NCBI RefSeq assembly: GCF_037042905.1
Contig: NC_087249.1
Coordinates: forward strand, 51,862,901-51,926,900
Direction: 5' to 3'
Length of the DNA: 64,000 nt
From: Lytechinus pictus
Taxonomy: Eukaryota > Echinodermata > Echinoidea > Temnopleuroida > Toxopneustidae
Below the pieces are notes generated by a model. That model did no database searches, was not told where the DNA came from, and was given only the letters and a program-made list of their open reading frames with translations. This document shows positions 12,740 to 26,200 of this stretch, one piece after another (positions within the stretch are counted from its first letter, which is position 1; each line of letters starts with the position of its first letter). A program made the translations under genes and the position numbers.

Positions 12740-15700
12740 TCAAACAAATTCCCACCAATTTTCAATGTTCACAACATCCACTGGAACATCATCACCCTCT
12801 TCATCCTCCTCTCCATCCATGCCTTGAAACAGACGATTGGCACAGCTTCCTGTGTTCCTATAATGGCTGTAAGGGTCCGATCTTGGTAGAATCGCATGGC
12901 ACAGCCAGCAGAAGTAACAGCGACATTTCCTGCAGGTCATTTTGTTACAACCATCAGATTTCTGTCAAAAATGCAATAATGGACAAATGATTATTATTAC
13001 CAGTGGGGCTTTGCAAGAAGCTTATTTGCAGTAGATTAGGAATGTCAATTGTAAATCTGTGATAACCAATAGTAATGGAGGATTTTACAATAGCACTGCT
13101 CTATTCATCAGTCAAATGCTGTGTTCACATACCTGTATAGGTCGCTGGCAATTTGGACATTTCTTGCTGTGTTTATTGATCCATGCCTCACTATTGCAGT
13201 TTTCAATGACCTGACGTAGGGTGTGCTTGCCATACCGCTGTTCCATTAGAGCTCTCTCGTCATCAGTGGCGTTGTCGTAGTCATCCATGATCTCCTTATA
13301 TCGCTCTGGTAGACAAGAAATCATGAGGTAATAGACAAGTCAAAATTTTATTTTGCAGAACACTTATTTAGGATTTTTAGTAAGAGGCCAAATTTACCCT
13401 CTCCCCCGACTTTCCAAATGCCCAGCAATTATTCATTCAATGATTTTGAATGTGTACTATGTAGGATGTAGGATTCATACATAAGTGTTGATAAGACACT
13501 CAGTCGGCCCTATTGCCAATTTGAAGTTTTGAAGTGCTGATTGGCACTTGATTTGCACCAATTCATCACCTACCATTATAACCTTACATAGTACTAAACC
13601 ATAGGATAAAATTTCTAAGATGATGAAAATGTTTATACATACAGACCTCCGTATTGCCATTTTGAGGAAGTGTTGATAAGTCACCAACCCTTCATAAACC
13701 TCGCACTGCTCTTAAGCCCATAGAACACACTTTTTAAAATGTGTACATTACCAGTCACAATTCTCTGAATCACTATTACCTGTTAAAACCAGAGAACAAT
13801 AGATTAAAAGTGGACTGAATCTATTGTTCTCTGGTTGAAACGGGTAATAGTGAGTCAAAAAATTTATATGTACTACATATTACACATTTGTATCTCATTA
13901 TTGCCAATTTAAAGGGATGGTCCAGGCTGAAAATATTTACATCTAAATAAATAGAGTAAAATTCACAAAGCAAAATGCTGAAAATTTCATCAAAATCTGA
14001 TGACAAATAGCAAAAATATTGAATTTTAAAGTTTAGCAATATATTGTGAAAACAGTTATATGCACGTTGTCATGAATATTCATTAGATGGGTTGATGATG
14101 TCACATCCCCACTTTCCCTTTTCTTATGTTATTACAATACAAAAGAACAAGTGGGGATATGACATCATCAGTTTGCTCATTGAATATTCATGAAGACATG
14201 CCTGGAATTGTTTTACCAGAATAATGCAAATCTTTAAAATGCCATAACTTTTTTTTCATCCAATTTTGATGAAATTTTCAGCATTTTGCTCTGTGAATTT
14301 TACTCTATTTAAATAGATAAAACTATTTTCAGCCCGGAGCATCCCTTTAAGGAAGCATTGATAGATGCTCATACATCACCTACCACTTGTAACCTTGCAC
14401 GGTGCTAATCCATGGTACGTGTTTTTGCAGAGGATACAGAAAGCTAGTCTACAAGCAGCACATTGTCCCATATTCCCTTCCCTCACAACGGGGGTCTGGC
14501 AAATCACACGAGGGCAGTAGACTATATCTCCCATCTCACTCAATGAAAGATCTAGCAAGGCCTTGTCGTATTTCTCAAACAATTCAGGCTCAACAAGCTC
14601 CCTCACCTGTAGATAAATAACATAATTAATGTTCTATTAATTTCCATTTGACAAAATAAGTAAATAACAATACATTACTTGTCATTTTCTGATTAAAAAA
14701 AAAAGACTAATATATTATAAATTTTGTATGCGTTTCTTTGTTTTAAACTTTTACGTTATCTATTTTCTTTATAATGGAAATTATTGGCAACACTGTTCCA
14801 ATCATAAACAACATGAAGCAAATTGACTTTAGTCAGTAAAAGTAAAAATAATATTCAAAGATGTTGGATAGAAACAGAATTTGCACTGGATTTGAAGAAG
14901 AAATCATGTTTTGGGCAATTTTGGCCCGAATTCACAAAGGTGGGTTTGAAAACCCATGGTTGAATCCATGGTTTATGCAGATTTCCTGTATAAATTACGC
15001 TTAATTTAGCGCGTATCAGGCGTGTGTATGAAAAATGTCCAATGCTGATGCGCGCTTTTGTCACAGTGCGCCAAATTGACGCCTGTTACCATGGTTAGAT
15101 AAGCTATTTTATTCATGAGTCCACTGTTTGAAGAGTGGACTCATGAATAAAAACAGTGGACTCATGAATAAAATAGCGTGGATAACCACGGCAACAGGCG
15201 TCAACTTGGCGCACTGTGACAAAAGCGCGCATCAGCATTGGACATTTTTTATACACGCGCCCGATACGCGATAAATTAAGCGTAATTTATACAGGAAATC
15301 TGCATAAACCATGGATTTAACCGTGGGTTTTCAAAACCACCTTTGTGAATTCGGGCCTTTGAGTCTGGCATGCACTAACAAAACTTCAGAACTGTCACAA
15401 TGTTTATTAGGGTGTCACAAATTTCATATCAAAAGTTGTGCAAACCTCCAAAGAAAAAGTCTGAAAAGGTTGTCGCAAAATGAATTTTGTGATTTGGAGT
15501 TATCAAATGAAGCTTACAGTGAGAAAGAGGGGGAGGGGGATGTGTGGGGTAGAAACAGGAATAAAATAGAAATTATATCATAAAATATAAAATTAAAATT
15601 ATAACAAGATATCACAGAACAAAAAAGATAATGATCTTTAAACTTGTTTTCATGATTAGAATGTTGATGATACTCCAACTCAAACATACATGTAATTCAC

Positions 15701-17731
15701 ATCATTAAACATCTCCCAAAGCTAATTAGTTCAAAATATGCTCCAATATATTTTCCAACTTGTGTTGGAATCTAACCTGTCCTGGCTGAGCCATTGTCTC
15801 ACAATTTGTCTCTGGACATGCCAATCCTTTAACATCACCATCCTTGATCTTTGTCCTAAAATGTTCTTTCATACACCCCTTGCAGTAAACATGTCCACAG
15901 GGGCTAAACTTGACACAGTCCGTCCCAAACTTCTCCTCATAGCACACTTCACAGGAATTGGGAGACGTGTTGAATGCATGCTCTCTCCGCTCATGGTCGT
16001 ACTGCACGATTGTTGGGATGAGGTTTGGCAACGCTGCGATGTCCTGCACCGCTCTGTCATGGGCCACGCCCGCATCCGACCTAGCAACGCCTCCCGTAGC
16101 CCCTTGATGGTTCCCGCCATCGTCGCCTCCAGGTCCCGGTTGGGTGGACCTCATCCTTAGAGTACGGGGAAGATCAGAAGTATCCAAGGTTAATGGTGAG
16201 CTGAGTTTGAGGAAGGGGAAAGTCGCGTTCTTAAGGAACTCGGCCCAAGAGAACACCACAACTTCACCTTCATTTTCTGTCCATATTTCATCAAGCTTTT
16301 CACATAATCTATTCAGCTGTATCAACAAAAAAAAGAAGAGAAAATAACACAGTACACCATTAAAAACGTAAACATGATTCTCTACTCAATGTAGGTTTAC
16401 ATTCATTTAACCATATAAAGGTAGATCATCATTAACACATTATTTAGCATTAAAACAGCTAAACTGACAACGTACGTGTGTGTGATGAGTTTTCATGGAA
16501 GTGTATAAACACTTGAAAAATCATCTTCAAAACATTGCAACCCTTAAGATTGTTAAAAAAAAATGAAAACAGAAAGAGGGAAAATTAACTGGATGTTCCC
16601 GTCACTTGCACATTTTTCTTTACATCCTTTGAAACACTCAATGATTCTTCTGACATGAATTTCTTTAGAGCATCAACTTTGAAGTACATGTACATGTTTT
16701 CAGAGCACTCAGTCCATATTTCAAAATTATATCAAATCACTAAAAGCAAAGACATTAAGTCCCTTTGTTCTCACCTGCTTTACAGAGAGCCACTTGCAGG
16801 AGAGTGTAAAGGTAGGAGCAGTCTTGGAAGGATAGTCCCTGGGATACTTGAAGTTGAGTTCTATCGGTGGAAGCCAATTAACTGGCATGAACCTTGCCGG
16901 GTTCTCTTCATCATCTTCACCGTGGATCAATGCTCCTAATAATGCAATAAATTATTATACAAATTATTAGTGCGTAATAGTCTTTAGACACAGATCACAT
17001 ATGAAAGGGCTGCTTTTTCTATTTTTTTCAATATTCCCTACGATGTTGATTTTCAAAGTTATGTTGCAGTATAACATTTGCATTTTTTTTTTCTTCAAAT
17101 GATTCGGACAAAGATGATTCAATCAAAGAACACACAATGAACAATTTGCACACACAGATTGGATGTGCCATATACTAGTAGCATACGGGGCAAAATTAGG
17201 ACCTTTTCGATACAAAATTTGAAATAAATTTGGGCATTATGTTCAGAAAAACGATTTTATACTTCATCCTTTTTTTCCTTTCGTTTCCTCTTTTCTTGGC
17301 CCTGAAACTCTTAATTTTCTCATTATCTAAATTTGAAAGGCATGTTTTAACCTACAGACGAACACAAAACAGGTCAAACTTGTGCATTTCTTGTGCGGAA
17401 AAAGTGACACCTTATTTGACTGTTTCCAAGGCAATTGCTCTACTAACAGTACTTAAGCACTAGTCTTCGGTGATCAATATACCCTAATCACGATAATCCA
17501 TCTTAAAAATTAACTTTATCTAAAGAATCAGTCATCATAGAACTGACCTAATGTTCTCGCTTGCTGTAACATTTGTCCACCAAGTTTAATTTCAAAGATA
17601 GACGGAAGCTCTACATCAGCATAGAAGCTACCTCCAGACTTGTCCTCGTGAGCCATAAAAGTTTCCTCATCTTCAAAGATACTGCCGAGTGCTAGCAGCT
17701 CGTTCCCCTGGTTCTCCTGATCCTCGTCCAT
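12740..17731 (-). CDS. RNF14: RNF14-type RBR E3 ubiquitin-protein ligase, complete, six coding exons
   Basis: Predicted 500 aa; human RNF14 is 474 aa. Coding exons in transcript order: 17548-17731, 16775-16935, 15777-16316, 14384-14606, 13133-13305, 12740-12961; all have GT/AG borders and matching phases, totalling 501 codons with stop TGA. Residues 1 to about 150 form an RWD domain (start MDEDQENQGNELLALGSIF, then YPRDYPS and FTLSCKWLS). RING1 begins CEVCYEE near residue 237, the IBR spans about 310-368, and RING2 begins CPNC at 419-422. Exon 5 to exon 6 joining restores DGCNKMTC; C432 sits at the catalytic cysteine position of RBR ligases, which accept ubiquitin as a thioester. The family acts with UBE2 enzymes; human RNF14 also binds androgen receptor and works on stalled-ribosome and crosslink clearance. 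A variable linker (about 165-215, Gly/Asp rich) separates RWD and RING1. Confidence is high because every domain joint follows the family. Confidence 0.95.
12962..13132 (-). other. RNF14 intron 5
   Basis: Short intron between the two halves of RING2; donor gtatgtg and acceptor tgacag on the minus strand. The catalytic cysteine lies just after this junction. Confidence 0.85.
13767..13858. repeat. short palindrome in RNF14 intron 4
   Basis: Near-perfect inverted repeat: tcactattacctgttaaaac, then ccagagaacaatag, answered by ctattgttctctgg and gggtaatagtga. The loop is about 20 bases. It looks like a very small fold-back element or strong hairpin. Confidence 0.75.
13909..14350. mobile_element. 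TTAA-flanked inverted-repeat MITE (piggyBac-like), 442 bp
   Basis: Bounded by TTAA at 13909-13912 and 14347-14350. The arms are over 100 bp and begin AGGGATGGTCC at the left and GGAGCATCCCT at the right; both contain CAAAATGCTGAAAATTTCATC or its complement. No transposase frame. It lies in RNF14 intron 4, close to the exon at 14384. TTAA target duplication is characteristic of piggyBac elements; the superfamily label is inferred from that. Confidence 0.8.
14923..15357. repeat. long fold-back element in RNF14 intron 3
   Basis: Arms of about 200 bp begin ggcccgaattcacaaaggtg and end with the complement cacctttgtgaattcgggcc. The centre repeats the motif gagtggactcatgaataaaa. The arms contain GCGCG-rich stretches unlike the surrounding AT-rich intron. 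No coding potential beyond symmetry-driven frames. Confidence 0.85.
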
Positions 17732-17790
17732 GCTAGTTCCTCATCAATGATGTCCAGCTTGATATCACCTCATGCTATCACTAACGAACA
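17548..17790 (-). other. RNF14 first coding exon including 5'UTR part
   Basis: The ATG is at 17729-17731. Upstream on the minus strand a good acceptor (ttgttcctttggctag) ends at 17791, implying that 17732-17790 is the tail of the 5'UTR and that a further non-coding exon exists upstream. Confidence 0.55.
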
Positions 17791-17940
17791 CTAGCCAAAG
17801 GAACAATAGCAAAACCTATCATGTAATAAAAGGCTCTATATTTTATGCATGTTTATAAAAAGTACTTAGTAAATAGTAATATCTTCAAAATCTATAACAA
17901 ACTGAAACAAAACCAGCAATTACTTAGGTTACTTAGTTTA

Positions 17941-18333
17941 TAGAGTACTGAAGTGATGATGTCACAAAAAACCTTTTTAGCATTTCAGCATTTTGATACC
18001 ATATTTTGGTAGAGCATGATGATAAACCTCCACTACCAAAATTTGGTTGGAATCGGTCCATGGGGGCCTGAGATTATGACTCATGAATACATACATGTAA
18101 TTAGCCCCATTGAAGTCAATGTATTATTGGCCTGGTTCTAAATATTAGGAACCAGGCCAATAATACATTGACTTCAATGGGGCTAATAATGTATTCATGA
18201 GGTCATATCTTGGGGCCCCATGGACCGATTCCCACCAAATTTGGGTTGCAGGGTTTTTTCATCATGCTCTATCACAATGTGGTATCAAAAACGCTGATAT
18301 GCAAAAAGTGAAAATCACACTTCGGTACTCTAT
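17941..18333. repeat. fold-back element upstream of RNF14, about 390 bp
   Basis: Long arms: tagagtactgaagtg at the left edge and cacttcggtactcta at the right edge, meeting at a centre in which ggcctggttcctaatattt-like sequence pairs with itself. The arms are highly complementary around 18055-18235. Confidence 0.85.
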
Positions 18334-18357
18334 AGCCTACAATATTTTTATGAATTT

Positions 18358-18600
<243 letters not shown>

Positions 18601-18979
18601 TCAGCATCGGCAGCATCTATAGACCTATATAAATAGATAGATCTTTGCTCGCACATATTTGGATGGTGTCCTTTTCTAAGACAAGAACAGCAGGGACGAG
18701 ATGTGCACTGGGGACTGCATTGGCAAATGTGTTACAACAATTTTGAAGACCTCATCATGTTTCCTACTTTCCATCTGAAGTGTACGGAGTATATTTCAAG
18801 ACTTGTACGTCTATCCTGGTATGGTATATGCTGGAATTCAGCTTACAGCCTACTTTAAAATTTGGTAAAACCCCAAAACTCTCGTGCATACCATCTATTT
18901 CAATTCATTACTGGATGAATGTGTTTGCCCTACAACAGTTATAACACAGAGGGTAGGGAACAAAAAGTGCTATATAGAT

Positions 18980-19750
18980 CTACTGGTTGTGTGGTTAAAA
19001 GAAAACTACAGCCATTTGGAAAAATCAATGAGCAAAATGCAAGGTTTCATCATTTTTTAGAACAAAATGTTAGGCAAAAACTGAAGAAAATTACAACAAG
19101 TGTCTACTGAATTCATATTATCAGTTTTGTGCAATCCAAAGACAAAAGGTTTCAAAGTTTTAAAGTGTCCACACACCCCACCCCCATCCTACTTTCAAAT
19201 TAAGACATGCACAAACATGACAAAGTCAAAGTCGATCAACGTATGGTAGTGGATCATATATTACTAAACGCTTTTCATGAATTCAATCATATCGAACCCA
19301 ACATACTCGTAAACTTGGACCCCTCTTCGCATGTGAATATTTTGATCACTGATTAGCGAACGTGTGTTTTCTATGGGAAAAGTTGAGAAAACACAAAATC
19401 AATGACAAGCTATTTTTACAATATTTTATTATTTTGAGAATATAAAGACTTTGAAAATGTATTTTGGACAATTTTTCATCATCTTTCTATTTCAAGTTTC
19501 CTTTGCTAATAATAATAGTTATATCATAACCTTGTTCATTGAATGAGTGGTAGGATGGGGGGTCGGGTGTCCAGACACTTTTTCTTTACACTAAAAATAT
19601 TAATTCAATACTTGTAATCATCTTCTGTTTTGTTCTTTATAATATTTCCTAACATTTTGTACTAAAATGGATGAAACTTCGCTTGTAATTTTTTCCAAAT
19701 GACTTTCTAAAATTGATCGTCCGGACACACAACCTGTCCGGACACACAAC
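18980..19750. repeat. inverted-repeat element, about 770 bp
   Basis: Left arm 18980-19200 and right arm 19545-19750 are imperfect complements: catttggaaaaatc with its complement near 19695-19708, aacaaaatgttaggca with cctaacattttgtac, and agtgtccacacacccc with gggtgtccagacacttt. A 16-base motif, gtccggacacacaac, is duplicated at 19720-19752. Confidence 0.65.
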
Positions 19751-20120
19751 AACTGGGTATAATTGCTTTGCCTTTGGCTTTGCTTTGGAAGGATGTTGCA
19801 AAGTTTTGAGCGTATTTTCTGAGGCGTATGATGCGCCCGTTCGATAATACAATGCCGGTCAGTAATACAATCACTCACTATAACAGATGAAATAAGATTA
19901 AGTTCAACATCCACTCACAAGGCTGATGAATTAAATTAGAATTTAGATCTACTGCAAGCTTCCTTCAGTCCCACTCATTCAAAAATAATGAATGATCCCC
20001 TAATTTTATACGACTGAGCTTAGCCTTGCTTAGGCTTAGCTTTGCCTTTGGGAGGGCAACCTCCCAAACAGTATCATACTTGTCAATGAAGCGTCCACTC
20101 AGTCGATTATACTTACATAC

Positions 20121-20290
20121 CTTCTTTCGAAATCCAAATTAAAGAGTTGCCGTCCCTGGACTCTTTAGCGAACGAAGGCAGCCCTTCAAAATTGAAGTTT
20201 CAGTCAGGATCAGATGGTCGATAGAGTGACAGTGATTACAGAGTTTGTTGCAACCACTGGTACTGGTACGGTGCAGCGAAAATGTTTTCA
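20121..20290 (-). promoter_or_regulatory. candidate non-coding first exon and promoter area of RNF14
   Basis: On the minus strand a strong donor (AAG followed by gtatgtaag) ends a less AT-rich segment without a long frame. With the acceptor at 17791 it would give a 5'UTR exon about 2.3 kb upstream of the start codon. The right limit (transcription start) is only approximate; no TATA box is evident. Confidence 0.35.
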
Positions 20291-20799
20291 TTAACAGCGC
20301 CATCTAGCGTGCGTAATAGTTGCAATGTTTTCCAGTAGAAAAAAAGATCTATAAAGTCTAGAAAAAAAAAGGAGAAAAAGAAAGATAGAATAAGAAATTC
20401 GAGTATCAAAAGGCCGATCTGGGTCGTGAGGTGCACCCCCTAAACAAAACAAAATAAAATAAGTAAATAAATATAACCAGAGCGAGATGAGAGCGCATCA
20501 ATTGGTAATTCATCAATACTTAGTCGAACCCGAAAAATTTCCATAATTTTGAATGGCTGAGAAGCAAAGGGCCTATGGTACTGGCGGATATAATACCGAC
20601 AAGTCTTTTCCTCTTACTCGCTCGCCAGATCACATCCTTTATCCTCGATCCTCTCTTCGTCTTCATCACCAACTCAACTATTAATTGTCTTACTTACCGT
20701 GACCACAATATTCATAAACATGCAAGATCCGCTTTTCTGCTTCGATATCCTTCTTATCACCATGCATCTTCACCACAGGTTACCACCACTACAAATCAC

Positions 20800-20905
20800 C
20801 ACCATGCATCATCATCATTGTCGTCATCATCATCATCATCACCGTCATCATCCTCATCGTCGTCATCATCACCATCATTAGCGTCATCATCATCATTATC
20901 GTCAC
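20800..20905. repeat. CAT/CGT trinucleotide repeat, left part
   Basis: Imperfect CAT/CGT triplets. A similar CAT run resumes at 22465-22600, immediately after the element at 20920-22463, so one microsatellite seems to have been split by an insertion. Confidence 0.85.
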
Positions 20906-20919
20906 GCACCACCATAGCC

Positions 20920-22463
20920 AGGGGCAGATCCAGCTTCCTCCATTAGGGGGGGGGGGGCGAATTTTTTTTTCATAGCTCATATAGGGCCTATAGTTGATTT
21001 TTGTTTGATTCTTTGAAGGGGTTGTCTCAGTGGCGTAATGAGCCTACAATTTTGAGGGGGCTCAATATGGCGTATCATGTAAAATTAATAAGAAGTTGCG
21101 AGCAAGCGAAACGAGCGAGCAAAAAATTTGACAGTTTTATTACAAAAATCCAAGTTCGTGATAGATTTTGAAATGATATTTGGAATATGATATTATCATC
21201 CCTCATCCTTTTCCTTTTCTCTTTTTTTTTCTTCGTCGTAAAAAATTGGGAGGGGGGGGGGGCAAACACCCATGTCCTAACAGCCATTTCTTAGTTTTAT
21301 TCTTATCAACAACATATAAGCCCTATTTAAATAGCGCGAGCAAAAAAAAAGTGAAATTTCATGTATTTTAGTCCTAAAAATTGAACATTCTGGGCAATGT
21401 TTGTGAACTCGAACAATGCGTATTACTGCGAGCGCGGAGCGCGAGCAGAAATTTTTAATATGCGTTCTGGCCCTGCCGGAAAGGGACCTGTTAAGGACGT
21501 TTTGCAGTTAGCAATTAAGACGATAGCCGAATAAAATGCGAGTGCGAAGCGCGAGCTGAAAATTTTTGACATTCCGACCTAAACAAAATTGACGTTCTAT
21601 GCACTTTTTGTAATCATGAACGCTATTGGTATATAACAAAACAATTGACGCGAGCGCGAGCGGAAAAATTGAGATTTCAAACCTAAAAACGGAACACTCT
21701 ATTCATGTTTTGTAAATCATGAAAAAGGATGAGTATAATTTTTACATTAATAATGCGAGCGCAAAGTGCAAGCAGAAAATTTTTGTTATTCTGATCTGAA
21801 ACTGGATAATTTTAGCACATTTTGAATGAATATCAAGCTGCGTATTTCAATAAACGTGACTGTTTTCGCGTGTTAGTATCTGAATATATTATATTTTTTT
21901 ATTATGAAAACCAATATTTGATATTCCGATATGAAAAGGGTAAATTTAATCACTATTTAAAGCACTGTGTAGGGAAATTGTGAGGTGGATGTGGATATAG
22001 CACTCAATACATGATGCGAGCGCGAAGCGCGAGCTGATATTTTATAATCATTTTGACCTACGATCGGGACATTCTAGGCGTAAGGACATTTTGCCATCAT
22101 ATAAAAGTAATCATCTATATATCTTCCTATTTCTCTTCCTAAGCTTGATATGAAACTTGTCGATATTCCTTTCTGAAAAAAAACAATTTAGTGTTTAGGA
22201 ATTTTTCATAAAAATGTAATTATATTTATCAATCTATAATAATAAGCCTATAATGAGTGCGTGAAATTTGTTGACATTGAGGCCTAAAAACTGAACATTT
22301 CAAGCACTTTTGTAATCATGAAAAGGATTCATGGGTTGATATATTTTTAACAAATAAAGCGAGCGCAAATCGCGAGCAGATTTTTTTTATATAAACTGTC
22401 ATAAATGCGGTGCCAATTGGGGGGCCGGGGCCCGGGCCCCTCGCCCCCCTGGATCCGCCTATG
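20920..22463. mobile_element. degenerate hAT-like element(s), GCGAGC-rich interior
   Basis: The left edge CAGGGGCAGATCCAG and the complement of the right edge (catAGGCGGATCCAG) match, as in the CAG-starting termini of hAT-type elements. A second terminus, CAGTGGCGTAATGAGCC, starts at 21026, which suggests nesting. The interior repeats a GCGAGCGCGAAGCGCGAGC-like motif followed by an A/T-rich block about every 105-350 bases (near 21429, 21537, 21650, 21755, 22015, 22360). No transposase frame; no clear target duplication. Confidence 0.55.
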
Positions 22464-22464
22464 C

Positions 22465-22600
22465 GGATCATCATCAACATCATCATCACCATCATCATCA
22501 TCGCTATAGGCCATAACCATCATCATCACTATCTCCACCATCATCACCATCGTCATCAACAACACCATCATCATCTTCATCATTGACAACGCCAACAGAA
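22465..22600. repeat. CAT trinucleotide repeat, right part
   Basis: CAT-rich run following the element at 20920-22463; probably the same original microsatellite as 20800-20905. Confidence 0.85.
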
Positions 22601-23291
22601 ACCTCCACCTTCTCCCAAAACCCCTCCCACCGCAACCATCAAACTGTCATTATTTTTATTGTCGAGTAATGGTCTGAATTCACTACAGATCGACAAAATT
22701 TCATGGTGATGTTCACGCGCTCCAACCCTTGCCAGAACGCGGCCATTTTGCGTCCTCTCTTTACAGGGGAAAAATGGGTAAAATTTATTCTTGGGGGCTA
22801 AACAATCTCCGGATTAATGGCCATCCCAGGGGCGTCGAGAGAATATTTTTATTGGGGGGAGGGCAGAAATAACTACATTGGCCATATTGGCCGAATTCCA
22901 ATAGAAAGCAAAGTAAAAGTTAGTTTTAAAGTGCAGAGCATCGGGAAACGCAAGACAATCTAGACATTTCCCTAATTAAACGTGTGTTTTCATATTAAGA
23001 AAACAAGATAACCATATACGACTCAAGATAATAAACATTATCTAACCTGCCCTATATATTTCTAAAGATTGCAAATGATCGGTTTCTACTTTGATGTTTG
23101 AGAATTTGGGATCCCTCTTCGGCTGGATGCCCCAATTTGCATGTCACTAATTCAATTCCAGAGTTTGCTTATTCATACCTATCGCTGTTAAAATTCATTT
23201 TTACTTTGGACATAAGCCTTGATCAAACTCGGGATCGAACGATAAGCTGATCACTTTTCTTGTGTCGCATATAGAATTATTAGCAAAGAAT

Positions 23292-26200
23292 ATGGAAGAT
23301 GGTACGACGCGAACTTTCCTATGGTGTGTTCCTCGCTCCACCGCCTGTGCATTCACCAGATCCCTCAGCGCCATCGGCGGAATCGAAGTCTGGTACGAAC
23401 CCTTCTTCTTCAGTTTCGTCGCCGAGCTCGATTCGAAGAGACGCTTGGGAATTGATCTTCCGACATCGTACGATGGAAACGAAGAAACGTTCCAGAAAGT
23501 GGCCGATATGCTGAAAAGTGTGTCGCATTTTAATTTCAAAGCAGATCAGCTGCCGTAAGTAGAAAATCATAACAAACTACCATAAAATTGATAACATATA
23601 GACAGCGGCGTAACAGGGGTCGGTGGCCAGGGGGGGCAAGAGCCAAAAATTTCCCGGTCATATATATATCATGGAACAGGCAATGGCGTCATAAGGCAAA
23701 AATTTTGAGGGGGCGATATGGCGTATCGGGCAAATATATATATATATATGTGTGTGTGTGTGTATATAAAAGCGAGTGAGCGAAGCGAGCGAGCAAAATA
23801 TTTTGACATTTTTATTGCAAAAATCCAAATTTGTGATAGATTTTGACATAATGTTAAAAAGATGATATCATATTTCACCCTCCTCTCTTTCCTTTTTTCT
23901 CTCTTTTTTGTACGCCACGGTGAACAGGATTTTTGTTATGATTGTGAGCATCTGGGCGAAGCTCTATATGCTCGAGGGGCGAAGCGAGCGAGATAAAAAA
24001 AATCACCTTTTCATGAGAATCTAACATGAAGATAGATTTTAACGTGATATTCAGAAAAATATAATACACATTTACTTTTCTTTCCTCATTTTTTTTTTTG
24101 TTTGGTTGTAGAACATTTGGGGGCCATGGTCCAAACTCATCCATATAACAGTGCTTTATGGGTGCACTGGGGTCCAGGGCAGAGCCCCGGAACCTCTTGA
24201 TATCAAAGCCATTTTAAACCTTACAGATGGCCACTTATTTTAATCAAATTGCGTGCTTATTTATATAGCTTTAACACAACACATAAATTCAATGCAGTTG
24301 TGTATCGTAATCATCCAAATATTGTGAGGGGCACACCATAGCAAATGCGGGAAAATTTGTAAAAAGTCGCCAGCGAGCGAAACGAGCCAGAAAAAATGGC
24401 CTTTTAAAATGAAATTCTAATTATGTGATAGATTTTTACATCATTATAGCAAATATCATGTCATGTATTTTTTTCCATTCATCTCATTTCGCTGCCTCCT
24501 TTATTTTCTTTTATTTCCCCTTGGCTGTGGAACCATCCGCGGTACGCCAGTGCTTCAACGTAAAGCTTAATGCAGGAAGGGTCCACATAGGGGCCCGTTA
24601 TAGAACCCATTAAAGGTTACAGATGAAGAGCCCCCACTGCACGGGGTCTTGACTATTGGACAGAGCCTTTGGAGATTTAGCAAGTTTATGATAGACTTTC
24701 ATACGACATTATGCTATATACCATTCATTTTTCTTCCCGCTCGTTATCTCAATCCTCGGCAGCCCGGTAGTGTACGTTATCTTGTCCCTATTCTTTATTT
24801 TCCAATTTGATTTTTGCTAATTCCATTCTGCCTTTATTTCCCGCTTTTGTTTGCCTTTTTGTCATCTTTAATTTATTTCCCTGTCTTACTAATCATGCTA
24901 ATGTATTTGTATATCGGGGCGAATTGTTCTTTCTCACTTGTTTTTTTTTTTCCTTCCTTTTCCCGTTATCTTTCCGTTTTCCGTTTTTTATGTTTTTTCT
25001 TAGTTTTCTTTTCCCTTTTCCTTTCCCTTTCCCCTTCCCCTTTTTTCTTTCCTATCCCTTTCCGTTTCTTCCCCCTTTTTTTCTTTTCCCGTTTCTTTTA
25101 TTTTCCCGGTGAGCTCCGCCAGGGGGGGGGGGGGCAGCTTGCCCCCCGCCTGTTACACCACTGCATATATACAGAGTATAGATGAAAACAAATTTCTTGA
25201 CCTCACCAAGTACATCAAATTTAGTGTGAGATGAATTCTGATCAGGTGGTGTTTCATAAAGCTGTTCGTAAAGTTACGGACAACTTTATCCACGACTGGA
25301 ACGTGTTCTTAGGTCATATATCAATTATACAGGGCATAGAGATATATACTAATAACAGGGATATCATTTATCGCAAGAAAGGATCACCAGTCGTGCGTAA
25401 AGTCATTCGTATCTTACGAACAGCTTTATGAAACATCCACCAGGAGTGTCTCATAAAACTTGTTGTAATAACAAATTTGCAAAAGTAGTAAAAAAAAATG
25501 AAATTATTCAATTTCATTGACTGATAGTAATCTTATTGTAGAAATCTTGACTTTGCTATTATAACAAGATGACCCAGGTATATTTAGCGCAATTTCTTGG
25601 ACGGTCATTACATGCAGGGGCCTAATTTCAAAGGTTAGCAAGCGAGTTCATTCTTTGAACAATATCGGACAGTTGAAAGACATGCAAGTGAAATACGCTT
25701 TAAAAATTCTCTCCCAATTCTTTTCTAAACAGATATGCCGCCGTGAAGACCAACCTATCTTCTAGCACTAATAAGCATGTATTTGTGAAAGACATGGGAT
25801 TCGCCGTCAACAAAGATGTCTTCCCTTTCATTCCTCTGGGATTTAAACACACTTTCTTAATTCGCCACCCCCTTCGCGTCCTTCACTCTAACCGAAAGGC
25901 GATGTTCGAGCAGCTCTCTATGATCGGGGCCCTAGAAGGCGACGCAGCCGACGAAAACAAATTCGATCTCCAGCGCGACGACCCCTACGTAGGTCCTGGA
26001 CTGCTCTTCAAGGACCTGTACGACCTCTGGCAACATTGCCGACAGAATTACGAAGATGACCCGGTCGTGATCGATGCTGACGATCTGTTGACGAAACCGG
26101 CCGAAGTTTTGTCGAAGTACTGCCAAGCGGTAGGATTGCCTTACGACGAGTCGCTTCTGACGTTCGGCTGTTCGGCTGACCTCGACGTCTTTAAAATCTG

